DNA of 64,000 nucleotides, from positions 19,387,826 through 19,451,825 of the forward strand of contig OZ010582.1 of NCBI GenBank assembly GCA_963932145.1. The letters run 5' to 3'. Shown here one piece after another: positions 46,830-56,639 of this stretch. The notes under the pieces are model-generated. The model saw only the letters and a program-made list of their open reading frames with translations, had not been told where the DNA came from and made no database searches. The number at the start of each line of letters is the position of its first letter. The first letter of the stretch is position 1. Origin of the DNA: Acanthosepion lycidas. Its lineage: Eukaryota; Mollusca; Cephalopoda; Sepiida; Sepiidae. A program made the position numbers and the translations under genes.

Positions 46830-49800
46830 TTTTGCTTTCATTATTTTGTAACTTGGATTTGATATGATGCTTTTTGTTTTCTGTATTTTCTGAGAATTTT
46901 TTTAGGATGATAATCATTGTCTTCTATTTTATATTTGCCACAAACAATGTGTACATATGTATAATCATAGAAGAATTAAATATTTCATAGTAAAATGCAG
47001 TTTGTAATTTAAAAATGTATTATTCAATATCATAATTCAGAGATTGGCTACATTTGTTAATAAAAGAATGACTTTGTGATTTTAATCAACTCTGGTTTAC
47101 TCCAATATCAAAATATTTATCATGCAAAATAATCACTTTTTTCAGGTCAAAGTACTTAAAAGAAAAAATAAAATAGCTCATAATTTTAAAACCAAGTTTG
47201 AATTAAATATTTTCTCTGTTACAGCCTTTAGGTTTGACATTTGTAACATTTTTTCTTTTTCTCTGAGTTAAAAGCATTATTTATCAGTTTGGATACTGGG
47301 CTCTTGTAAAACGATTTTTGTAATTGTCTCTGAACAAGACAACGTGCTTTGCCATGGAGCAGTGATTAGCAAACTAGTTATACTGTTCAAAACTACTAAC
47401 ATAATTTTCATCTTTACTGGGCATCCTACACTTACTAAGCAAAAACAAAAGTATATATCAATTTTTGTAGGAGTATGATCAGCAGAAAACAAATTAATTT
47501 CTTTCCATGTCTATTTCTGGATTTACTCCCCTCTCTTTATGCATTTAGAATTTTGTCATAATCTTACAATAATCTTGTTGCTGCTGCCAACACTCTCTCT
47601 CACATCTGGGACCTTAGAATAAGTGGATGAATGTCAAAGTATGCAGAAAATGATGTCTACTTCATCAAATAAAGCCACTGAAGGTGGGTATGACAAAAGG
47701 ATTGCTGCTCGTGGTTGGGTAATCAACTGATAGCTTAGAGATTGCCTCCTCTCTCCCTAATTTCTGCTTAGTAGCTGATTATTCAGAAGACTATTTACCA
47801 GACTTTATTCCTCTCCTTGACACTAGTGAGCTCTTCTCTAGTGCTCACCATTACAGTGTGTAGGTTTTAAAATGTATAAAGTTCAGTTAATATGTCAGCA
47901 ATCAGGTATTATGACAAAACATTGCACTTTACTAATGCCAAATATGGCACAATGTTGTTTAATATAAGGAATCTGTTTTTCCCTTTTCAATATGAAACAC
48001 ATTAGATACAAAACAGAATACAACACAGATCTTATTAACATTTTATGATTTTACTAAAAATGTCATCAAATGTTATTGTTCTAAGAATTGTTGAGACTTA
48101 AACTTGCTGCTTTTTGTTCATGAAAAGATAACGGATTTGAAAGCTAAAGATGTTAACTTGTTTCTTTTAATCACTGCAGTTGGCTAATCATCATCGGACT
48201 TATATGTACCTGAATCTCCTTCATATGCTGAATTAATACCATTATTATTTTCTAAAAAAGTGAATTTTTTATTTTTCATCACTTTCACCTAACTTCTGCC
48301 AGTAAACCAATGGCTTTATTTGTTTGAAAGTTTTACTTTTTGTGTAGACATTTAGTAACACATTATTTTATTGCTTTTTGTTTTTTAGATTGTACTAGAA
48401 TTTATGTGGATTTATCTTTTAACAATTATTGTTTGTAAACATTTGGTATAAGACTACAATTTCTTTTACTAATGCCTGGAGAAGAAAAGGCTTATGTAAA
48501 TGCAATAAAACAATTTTTTTTTTATCCCCTAAAATATTTTGTACTTTTCATAGTTTTTTTTTTTTTTTTTTTTTTTTTTTTGTCATTGGAAAATTGTTTT
48601 TCAATTCTGCTGCTAATTGCAGCATTAGTGTCACTGACCGTTAAGAATGATGCATCTTTGTATCCAAGAGATTCAATTCCTGCTCTGGGTCTCTTTGGTG
48701 ATTACAGTAACATAGTCACAAGTTCTGTAACTCATTGGTCATTGTTTCATCGCATATACTGCAGCAGTGAGTGTGTTTTTGGCAAGGTAGACTGATGGGG
48801 CCTGTCTGTCTTTAAGTTGGTCTTGAATTGTTTTCACCCAAGACATGATCCCGGTATATTCTACTATTTAACTTATAGCTGAAGGGAAATGGATTAATGA
48901 CTTTTCCAAGGTCATTAGTGAAAAATTGAATGAATCGTAAGTGATCAGAATCTAAACTTGTCATGCAAATTGCATTTTATGTGCTGTTTTTATACTATTT
49001 GTACACAATAGCACAATGTAATAAAAGGAAGTGGCTATGGTGGGGGGGGGGCAGTTCTTCTGTTGATATAAATTATTGGTTTTAGAATTCTTGCATTCTC
49101 TAAGAAATGCAAGAAGCAATTACCTGTGGTAGGCAAGCAGACATTTGATAGCAGGATGTAGATTAAGGACAAATGAAGACATTTGAGGAAATAGTTTCAC
49201 TTTTTTTTAATGTTAACATTTGTTTACATGAGTTTCTCTATCATGGCTTTTGTGCAAATTACAGTAAAACATCACCATAATTTTAAAAAGACAATTATGA
49301 AAAGTGGAAGAAAAAATTTAGCAATTTTGAAGATCTCCTAACTATTTTAGAATCTAAGAATGTTTTTTCTGCATTACTTATTTTGCCTCTAGTGAAAATT
49401 CCAAATATATTTAAAAATGGAGTAAGAGCAAATTACTCAATTATGGATTAAAAAAAAAAAGTTTTGGATAGACATTATTTGATGTCTGAAAGATAAAACC
49501 TACTCTTGAGGTATTTAAATGTTAGAGAAAACCAAAGAACCTGGATATTTTAACGAATTTGATAAATATTGCAATAAGGTTGTACAATATTACTATCTAA
49601 AGATGTTCTTGAATATCATCTTCAGTCAATTTATCCTTCCATCAAAAACTGTTAGAGAACATGAAAGTGCAGCTAAAAAAGATGTATGGGTCTAATCTTT
49701 CTAGTTGCATCAAACATGATGCAATGGCTGAAAAAAGCATTCAGTTTAAGGAGTCTGATATGGTCATAGCTATACTAACATGTGAGGTAGTCACTATTAT

Positions 49801-50214
49801 ACTAATAGATTTACTGATGGTCATGGCTAAACAGGATTACCAAGGTAGTGCTAATTTTAGACTCAAATTTTAGTTCCTGTGATGAGTATGGGATTACATT
49901 GAGATTCAAGGGCAGTATACAGCATTGGATTAACAAATGACCTGACAGAAAATGAAAAGCATAAAGAACCAGAAGATACATTAATTGAAAACTGTTTAAA
50001 TCTGACAGATGAGTTATTAAACTAAGTCTTTCATTTGTCAAGTTAATGAATTTTTCGGGGGATTGTGGTCTTCATGAAACTGGCAAAAATGTGGGTTAAT
50101 TGATATTATATATATGAATGAGTTGGAGTGATTGCTGGGGTTCTTTCTACAAACTCTGGTGTCGAGATGCTGAAGGTAACACCAATCAGCTAAGTGATAA
50201 ACTTTATATTTGTA

Positions 50215-50264
<50 letters not shown>

Positions 50265-50615
50265 CATTGATACCCAATCGTCAGGCTGTATTTTGTTTTG
50301 GCTTGGCTATTTATATATGCTGGTCAGTGATGCATTATAGATAGGTCTATTGTATTATTCTAACAGTTATTTGGGTGGGCAGTAAGTTATGTTTCAAATT
50401 ATTTAGAGGCTATTAAGTGGAAATAATTGTGAATCCAAATGAAGCTTTGTGGCCATTTTATAGTTAACTTTTTTTATTCATCATTTATTATATTATTTAT
50501 TGTTGGTTGATATTCTGTTTGTTTGTGTATATTTGTGGCTTAATTTATTTACTTAATTTGTTGGTTTACAATAATTAATTTATTTATTGTATCTTTTGTT
50601 TTTTATTTTTAAGTA
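46830..50615. other. Intron-like DNA, no gene recognised
   Basis: AT-rich. T-run of about 27 at 48555-48581 and a G-run at 49042-49050; (TA)n at 50219-50257. The frame of 107 codons at 48472-48795 crosses the T-run and has no recognisable domain. The region 48600-48800 has slightly higher complexity and could be a decayed repeat. Confidence 0.4.
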
Positions 50616-50620
50616 ATGTA

Positions 50621-50722
50621 TTAGGTTGGTACAAAAATAATGGCGTAATAATGTCGTTTTTTGACGTCAAAAAATACGTCAAAAAACGGCATTATTACGT
50701 CATTATTTTTGCACCAACCTAA
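50621..50722. mobile_element. Palindromic mariner MITE with TA target duplication
   Basis: A 102-bp near-perfect palindrome starting ttaggttggtacaaaaataa and ending in the complement ttatttttgcaccaacctaa, flanked by TA at 50619-50620 and 50723-50724. The TTAGGTTGG terminus and TA duplication are those of mariner elements (compare the human MADE1 type). The centre carries two 'acgtcaaaaaa' repeats. No coding capacity. Confidence 0.9.
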
Positions 50723-50829
50723 TAGTAAAAATTTGTTTTTTGTGTCTGTATTTTGAGATAGGTCTGATTGTTTTAGTAATTTGTGTTCATCTGGAAAGGT
50801 ATTTCTTTCTGTAGACAGTTCACTGTTTT

Positions 50830-51610
50830 TGAATTTATTGTTGTAGATTGATGCTGTTTTCCTTTTCCTATGTTTTTGACGTAATTTGGGTTTTTGTTTT
50901 TAATTTTCCAGATGTGTCTAGAAAGCATTGTGCTGTTTCCTATTTGTAAAAGATGTTTTGTGTGCAGTTTCTTTGGTTCCAGAGTCCTTCAGTTACTCCT
51001 ATGTGTATTTTTTATTCATTATTTGATTTTACAGTGGCTTGGTATATTACATTGTTCTGTAATTAATTGCCATTTAAGGGACCTTTGTTCTTTGCTCTGC
51101 AGTTACATGTAGGATTGATTTGTGCAGGTGGTTTGTTGATTATTTTCCTCTTGTGCTTTTCTGTTATTTGTTTTATGTTCTCAGTGCTACTGTAGCTGAC
51201 TTCGTTTATTTTTATCTTGTGAAGAGTGTTTGATGAGTGGGAATGTTTTTGCATGGTTGATTTGTAGCTTTTTTTTTTAGGTTGAATGTGACCTACGAAA
51301 TCTACTTTTAGGTTAGTTTTTTTTGTCTGTTGAATCCCATTCATTTTGGAAAATTTTTATGATTGTTTTTCTAGTTTTATCTGTTAAAATTACTTTTACT
51401 ACATGGACTATGAATTCACAGGTCCCTGCACCATCAAAACCTCCTATTGTAATGTCAAAGGTCACTTCTTTATCTATGCATCATTGTTGTTGAATAATAA
51501 TGATTTTTTTTTTTTTTTTTTTTTTTGTTCTTTAGTTAAAGAGAGGGCCTTATCCATTATGGCTTCTGTTATAGAAGAGTAGAAATTTATATCTAGTTGT
51601 ATAAATTGGC
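50830..51610 (-). pseudogene. Penelope-like element relic: RT pieces and GIY-YIG region
   Basis: Read downward: at about 51605-51540 'QLDINFYSSITEAIMDKALS' matches the 'DFYPSI' region of Penelope-like reverse transcriptases. At about 51345-51240 'KTNLKVDFVGHIQPKKKSYK' matches the late RT 'NLKVVDFLDVT' segment. At about 51120-51050 'CNCRAKNKGPLNGN' then 'NNVIYQATV', followed by 'IGVTEG' at about 51030, matches the zinc-binding linker and GIY-YIG endonuclease that cuts target DNA. Most of the RT palm between the first two pieces is missing and stops are frequent. A (TA)n tract and a terminal-like 'cattaaagcttcatcaggc' sit at 51690-51770 on the 5' side. Confidence 0.75.
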
Positions 51611-51686
51611 AATTTTTTTTTTTTTAGGTTGCACAAACTGTCTGTAGTCAAGTTTTTCTACTGATTTATGGCTAATTTCTTCCTTA

Positions 51687-51721
<35 letters not shown>

Positions 51722-51761
51722 GCTTACCAATCTAGCATGTTTCACTTTCATTAAAGCTTCA

Positions 51762-52058
51762 TCAGGCTGAGATATGGGATAAAAATAAAGTTCTGATATT
51801 TTTACCTTTTTCTATTTGATTGATTGCATGTGATACATTATTGACCAATGTGAATATAATTTGTAGCATTCTGAATTCAAGGAGAGATAATGTGTTCTTT
51901 CCTAGTTTCAAGAAGTCAATGGATTCCAAGCCTACCTGAAAAACTATAAAGATTGCTATATGTATATGTATGTAAGTGTATAGAAATTCTAGTTTAGTAT
52001 CTGATGCCCATATGGACATGATTTTTATTGTGTGTGTCTAGTAAGCATTATATATTTC

Positions 52059-52105
<47 letters not shown>
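51762..52105. other. Spacer between two Penelope-like fragments, with T(43) tract
   Basis: No recognisable coding sequence on either strand. The 85-codon minus-strand frame has no domain I know. A pure T-run of 43 lies at 52061-52103. Confidence 0.45.
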
Positions 52106-52224
52106 ATGTTGATTTAGAAACATTTTTATGTACCTACTGTTTGTTTTAGATAAACATGCGTTAGATTCTTTTAAGAATGGATTCAATAAAGGGTGGTAAT
52201 GTAATATTGTTATTAAGATCTCAA

Positions 52225-52495
52225 TCTTTTTTTGTTTTTTTAATTAGGGTGACATTAATAAAATCAAAGTTATGGCCAGTTTTGTTCCTGTATATTAGTT
52301 GTCTAAATTTAAATCTCTTGTGTTTCAAGATACAGGCTTTTAGATCACGTGTTGTCTCTTCCTACAAAATCTTTTCACATTGTAAACAATTTATTTCATA
52401 TGTCCCGGTATTTGAGTTGTTGAATTTATTTTTCTTTCTAATTAGATGGTCTTGGATGTGGTAGTAAAGATCCTAGTATTAGGGCTAACTAATTT
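52225..52495 (-). pseudogene. Penelope-like GIY-YIG fragment, second lineage
   Basis: The minus strand reads 'NNSNTGTYEINCLQCEKIL', a stop, 'EETTRDLKACILKHKR' and 'NKTGHNFDFINVTLI'. The order 'G.YEI.C..C...Y.GET.RDLK.R..EH...TGH.FDF' is the GIY-YIG nuclease of canonical Penelope-like retroelements. The sequence differs in style from the GIY-YIG region at 51.0-51.1 kb (with its CNC...PLNGNC linker), so this is probably a separate insertion in the same orientation. It is about 85 residues, with one stop where the second Y-x-G motif should be. Confidence 0.75.
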
Positions 52496-52808
52496 ATTTT
52501 CAAGTACAGTAGGGTGTTAGAGGGCAGAATTATGAATTTTGTGTGGTTTATTTTTTTTTTTTTTATGTTTGAAATCCTTTTTGTTTCATTTATCAGTGAC
52601 AAATTTAGACATATGAAGTCACTTAGCTATGGGGGTAACCAGATCAAAAGCAATAAACCTTTTAACCTCTTCAACTTGAGGGTCAGCCATTATCTATTCT
52701 ACATATACTCATATGCATCTCTTTCTCCCTCTCTGTACACCCTTTAATAACCCTCTGCTTTGAGTGGCTCTTGGGCCTTGTATTAGGTGAATAAGGGTTT
52801 AAAAAATT

Positions 52809-52982
52809 ATGGGTTTACAATGCAGCAAACCCAATAAAAATGTGAGTGAAAAAGAAAATGACAGCGGTGAGAAAGAAACCAACTATATCGTTGAATGCAA
52901 AAATGACATGCCAGTTTCGACAACTAAAGTTGTAACTATGGCTCCAAGGCAAAGGAAGATCTCTTTCATGCTAATAATCTAG
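52809..52982 (+). CDS. Short open frame with N-myristoylation-like start; unidentified
   Basis: ATG at 52809 opens 57 codons to the TAG at 52980, beginning MGLQCSKPNKNVSEKENDSG. MG-x-x-x-S with a nearby Cys fits the N-myristoylation/palmitoylation pattern of small membrane-attached proteins. The composition (Lys/Glu/Asn/Ser) is normal protein-like. I do not recognise it. It could be an exon (a possible splice donor was not convincing), part of the relic at 53181-53825, or chance. No ribosomal or promoter evidence can be given. Confidence 0.25.
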   Translation: MGLQCSKPNKNVSEKENDSGEKETNYIVECKNDMPVSTTKVVTMAPRQRKISFMLII

Positions 52983-53180
52983 CTACTGTTTTTTTTGATA
53001 ACAGGACTTTGAAAAATAAACTAACATAGAGGTTCAATATCAATTGCATGTAAAAGAGGATTGGCTGACAACAAAACGGTTTTCTAAATCTGATAAATAT
53101 TGAGGCAATATGCAAATGAGTGGAATTCTGAAAATGAAACTAATGAAAGATAACTGATTTTTGACTTTCAATAACGTATA

Positions 53181-53608
53181 ATGATGATACTGTTACATAA
53201 AATTAACCAACAAAAATATTACAAACTCAAGCACTGTAAGCTACTTTTTGATGCAAAGTAAAAAGAATTAGTGTCAGAAGTCTATGATGATGATACTGTT
53301 ACATAAAATTAACCAACAAAAATATTACAAACTCAAGCACTGTAAGCTACTTTTTGATGCAAAGTAAAAAGAATTAGTGTCAGAAGTCTATGATGATGAT
53401 ACTGTTACATAAAATTAACCAACAAAAATATTACAAACTCAAGCACTGTAAGCTACTTTTTGATGCAAAGTAAAAAGAATTAGTGTCAGAAGTCTATGAT
53501 GATGATACTGTTACATAAAATTAACCAACAAAAATATTACAAACTCAAGCACTGTAAGCTACTTTTTGATGCAAAGTAAAAAGAATTAGTGTCAGAAGTC
53601 TATGATGA
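53181..53608. repeat. Four identical 106-bp tandem copies
   Basis: Period exactly 106 bp (atgatgatac at 53181, then +106, +212, +318), apparently without mismatches, ending in a partial tatgatga at 53608. Start and end share an atgatga word, consistent with microhomology at the duplication point. Each unit carries 'LLHKINQQKYYKLKHCKLLF'-like coding sense ending in a TAA. Confidence 0.95.
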
Positions 53609-53825
53609 AGAAGTTGAGCATGGCCAATATTATATAACTCTGAGAGGTTGTAACACCAGAAAATCTAGACAGGTAGTCTTATATGCGCATAGAGAAACTG
53701 TACAAATTATACTTAAACTTCATAGGTCTTTCATTTTCTTGATCACAAAGTATTACTTCTTGAGACTAAACTAATTGATGCAAATGTTTATATATGTCCA
53801 ACATGTGAATGTAAAACCATGTCTT
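53520..53825 (+). pseudogene. Unidentified coding relic downstream of the 106-bp repeats
   Basis: Starting in the last repeat unit, one frame reads 'KELVSEVYDEEVEHGQYYI', 'TLRGCNTRKSRQVVLYAHRE', 'TVQIILKLHR'. After a short frame break come 'KLIDANVYICPTCECKT' and 'MSFK' at about 53768-53828. The composition and the CPTC-x-C motif look like a real protein, probably zinc-binding. I cannot name the family. The tandem 106-bp unit is the preceding coding segment multiplied; three extra units add 318 bp, which is divisible by three. The relic stops where a gypsy gag fragment begins on the other strand, so an insertion may have cut it. Confidence 0.45.
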
Positions 53826-53829
53826 TCAA

Positions 53830-54296
53830 GATGTTTCGGGCCCTGGCTAGCAATTTGTCAATTCCCAGTGTGTCCAATCTTGAAGACGCTCGCAGGAGCC
53901 GACTGGTGTTGTCAGAGAGTCCTGCCAGGAAGGTGCATCCCAGTATGCGGTCTGTTGCTCCACCAAACGGCACCGCCAGCCTTCGCAAATTGGCCAGGTA
54001 GTCATCCACCATCTCACCCGGCTCGAGCCATCGTCCAACGAACTGTTTCCAAGCAATGAAGGGGTCTATTCCAAAGGCAGTATATAGGGCACTCTTGATC
54101 TCCTCTAGGTCAGCATCGTCCCTGAGTTGATATACGGCGTAGGCTCCCCTCGTGGTCTCAGTGGGATGACTAGTGCAGGTTCTTTTATTTTGGACACCCT
54201 GCAAACATGTTCAGCCTTCTCAAACCATTAGATGACAGTCGGGCCTGTGGGGGAGCCGTTGAATTTTGGGATCAATTTTAAATCGAATTTGTCCAT
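53830..54296 (-). pseudogene. Gypsy-type retrotransposon gag relic
   Basis: On the minus strand the first Met is at 54296 (start MDKFDLKLIPKFNGSPTG). An in-frame stop follows, then a 'WFEKAEHVCRVSKI' segment and a frame change near 54160. The long frame carries 'RDDADLEEIKSALYTAFGID', 'FIAWKQFVGRWLEPGEMVDD', 'YLANLRRLAVPFGG' and 'LLARARNIL'. These are the capsid-like words of gag in Ty3/gypsy elements, where the protein packages the element's RNA. Zinc knuckle, protease and polymerase are absent. It is a truncated and frameshifted fragment of about 155 codons. Confidence 0.75.
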
Positions 54297-54665
54297 TGCC
54301 AAAATAGCTTGTAGTGGTAAAGCAACGACTTAACTGATAGTAGCAGATAGAAAATGTGAGGAGGGTAACCGACAAAATAGTGTCACACATCCAACCTTCT
54401 CACTAGCAAAAAACACTCTTCAGAAACAAAAATGCGCCTGCTTTATACAGCTAAGTACTGACCATGATTTGCATGTGAATGACGAGATTTCGCATTAACT
54501 GTCCGAGACCGCCCGGCATAAAACATGGGTGCTGCCATTTTGGTTCCTTTTATCGTTGAGTAATCAGTTTGCACAACGCACAGATTTGCGGGTGTTTCCA
54601 AGGTAGGCAATTTTCATGATTTTCCCCACAATAGGCTTTATGGTTTATGAAGAGACTCTAGGCAA
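54297..54665. other. 5' flank of gag relic; possible leader or LTR remnant
   Basis: GC-richer than its surroundings to about 54600 (for example 'gtccgagaccgcccggcata' at 54500). It may be the 5' LTR/leader of the gypsy element on the minus strand, but no TG...CA pair or target duplication was found. Confidence 0.3.
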
Positions 54666-54668
54666 CAG

Positions 54669-55046
54669 ATGTGGTTCTACAGAAGGATGCTGAGGATATC
54701 ATGGACCGAGCGTGTGAGCAATGATGAGGTCTTAGAGAGGTTGAAAACAAGGAAGAGGCAGCTGAAGATTCTGATGGAGGACGACCTGGAAAATCTGATA
54801 TTCATGAGCCAAATAGATGTAAAGAGACAAGGGAAAACAACCCATGACATACCTGGCGGATTAAGCAAGTGGGTGACAGAACGTGGTCTGGGGGAGGAAG
54901 CAGAGGGAAGGAACTTGTTGAGAGCTGCAAGAGATAGAGGGAGGTGGAGATCAACAACAGCCTACGTCCTGAAAGGACATGACGATCGTGGCTCTTCTCA
55001 CATAAAAAGAAAGTTTTGCCAGTTGAGCTCTGATTGCAAACACTAA
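54669..55046 (+). pseudogene. RTE/BovB-type LINE C-terminal fragment
   Basis: A 125-codon frame begins MWFYRRMLRISWTERVSNDE and continues 'VLERLKTRKRQLKIL'. A 'GLSKWVTERGLGEEAEGRNL' type segment and 'ATQDRxxWR'-like 'AARDRGRWRSTTAYVL' end the domain. 'CWRRMLR.SWT...N.E.L' followed by 'DRE.WR' is the signature at the C-terminus of RTE/BovB polyproteins, after the reverse transcriptase. The ATG is only the first Met of the open stretch, not a true start. About 120 residues of over 1,000 remain, and the linking 'FGH..R' segment is altered. It directly follows the gag relic. Confidence 0.75.
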
Positions 55047-55049
55047 AGT

Positions 55050-55570
55050 TGCTCATCTGAATGAAGTGAATAAAAGATTAAAATCTCCCTGGGTGGCAAC
55101 TGCTTTGCAAGAATTTATAAATCTCAAAGTGAATATAGTGACATTTACAGCTGCAAACTTCCAAATAGGGGTGCTAGTCAAAGTGGGGAAAATTGTTTTT
55201 CTTGCAGCGGAAGACATCTTGCTGTTACTGACCTGGAAATCTAGTACAAATCAAGGTTGTGGTCAAATCAAGATTAGCAGCAAAAACTTATTTGATGAAG
55301 GTTGGCATATCTTCTAGCAAAATTCCTTCAGAAATGATCTACAGTAATAGAAACTCTGTATTACCTATCCATTTCAAGGTTAACAATAAGTCTTTGTTGC
55401 TGCAAAAAGATTAAAAGCCATTAGTGACATCCAACAGTTGAAATGTCAGTTGTTTGCAAAATAGACAAAATGACATTATTGTAGATATGTGGTGGTGAAC
55501 AACTGACTGATGTGCTAAGAAAAGATAGGTCATCAAGTTTAACTTAGAAATTTTTGAGAAAGCCTGTCCT

Positions 55571-55645
<75 letters not shown>

Positions 55646-56035
55646 TAATATAAATTAGTACACAGTAAAATCCTAAATTATCTATCCAAATTTAATTTTA
55701 TAAAACCTCTTCTCTTTAAGACTAATGCCTCCCCTGAGCACTGTCTTGTACCTTTTGTCTGACTGAAACATTGAAATGGATAAATTCTGTATTGGTTTTT
55801 CAGCATGGTGGTGGTGTGTGTTGTCACAGTTAAGTTTCTAATTCCAACATAAACACATGCTATACTGGGGTTGAATAAGACTGATGGATTTTTCATTGGT
55901 TGAAATAAGCCTGTTACCCATTTTGTGTACTAATTATTTGCTCTGTGATAATAAATACATTGAGCTCTTTTTGTGGATCAGTTATATTTTATATTACTAG
56001 TATCCACTTGGATTATATAACAATGAATTTATTAC
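55050..56035. other. No gene confirmed; (TA)n at 55585-55641
   Basis: The 83-codon frame at 55066-55317 (plus) has ordinary composition but no domain I recognise. The rest is AT-rich, with a (TG)n-(TA)n compound tract. Confidence 0.4.
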
Positions 56036-56038
56036 CTT

Positions 56039-56069
<31 letters not shown>

Positions 56070-56520
56070 GCTTGGAAAGGACCATCTGGCTTTGGCTTAA
56101 GGGGCAATGCTGTTGTCTATAAGGAAGTGTTGGAAATGATTGTAAGTCCTTGGATAGAGAGTGTGAACAAAGGAAGTCTGTATTTACCAACAAGAACCTG
56201 CACCATCTTATAAGACCAAGTCCATCCAAGAATGGACAAGTTACACTCTCCATGATCACATCACCCCAAATATATAGCCTCCTATGTTTCCAGATCTGAA
56301 TCGTTTGGACTAGTACATATAAGTCATAGTCAAGAGGGAAGTCAATCAATTCTCACATGACATGAAATGTCTGAAGTCTACCATAACAAGCACAATGTAC
56401 AACATAAAGATAATCTGATTCGGGTATGTCTGTCTCGGATATCATATTTAATCAGTTATCAATGCTAATGGTGGATTGATTAAGTTGATGCATCAAGAAG
56501 AGTCTCCATACCAGTTTTTA
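56070..56520 (+). pseudogene. Mariner transposase C-terminal relic
   Basis: The plus strand, through several stops and frame changes, gives 'VYKEVLEMIVSPWIESV', 'YLPTRTCTIL' (the eroded QQDGAPAH catalytic block), 'RMDKLHSP', then 'DHITPNI' and 'FPDLNRLD' (matching 'PPNSPDLNPLDY', the third catalytic motif region), and 'VKREVNQFSHDMKCLKST'. This is the C-terminal half of a mariner DD34D transposase. Catalytic residues are largely lost and the reading frame is broken. A (TA)n tract precedes it at 56041-56068. Confidence 0.7.
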
Positions 56521-56597
56521 TTAAATAAAGCTCCTCTTTCATGTCTTCTGTGTCCTTTGCTAAATTCATACAAATTTTCTTAAAGAAATTGAAAAAC

Positions 56598-56639
<42 letters not shown>

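Noticed and set aside
44296..46917. 873-codon minus-strand frame as a giant Tyr/Ile-rich repeat protein
   Set aside because: It is the translation of a 30-bp minisatellite whose period is divisible by three. The flanks are (GATA)n and (TA)n, with no domain, no codon variation and no gene context.
48472..48795. 107-codon frame as a gene
   Set aside because: It is carried by a T(27) run encoding poly-Phe; the remainder has no recognised domain.
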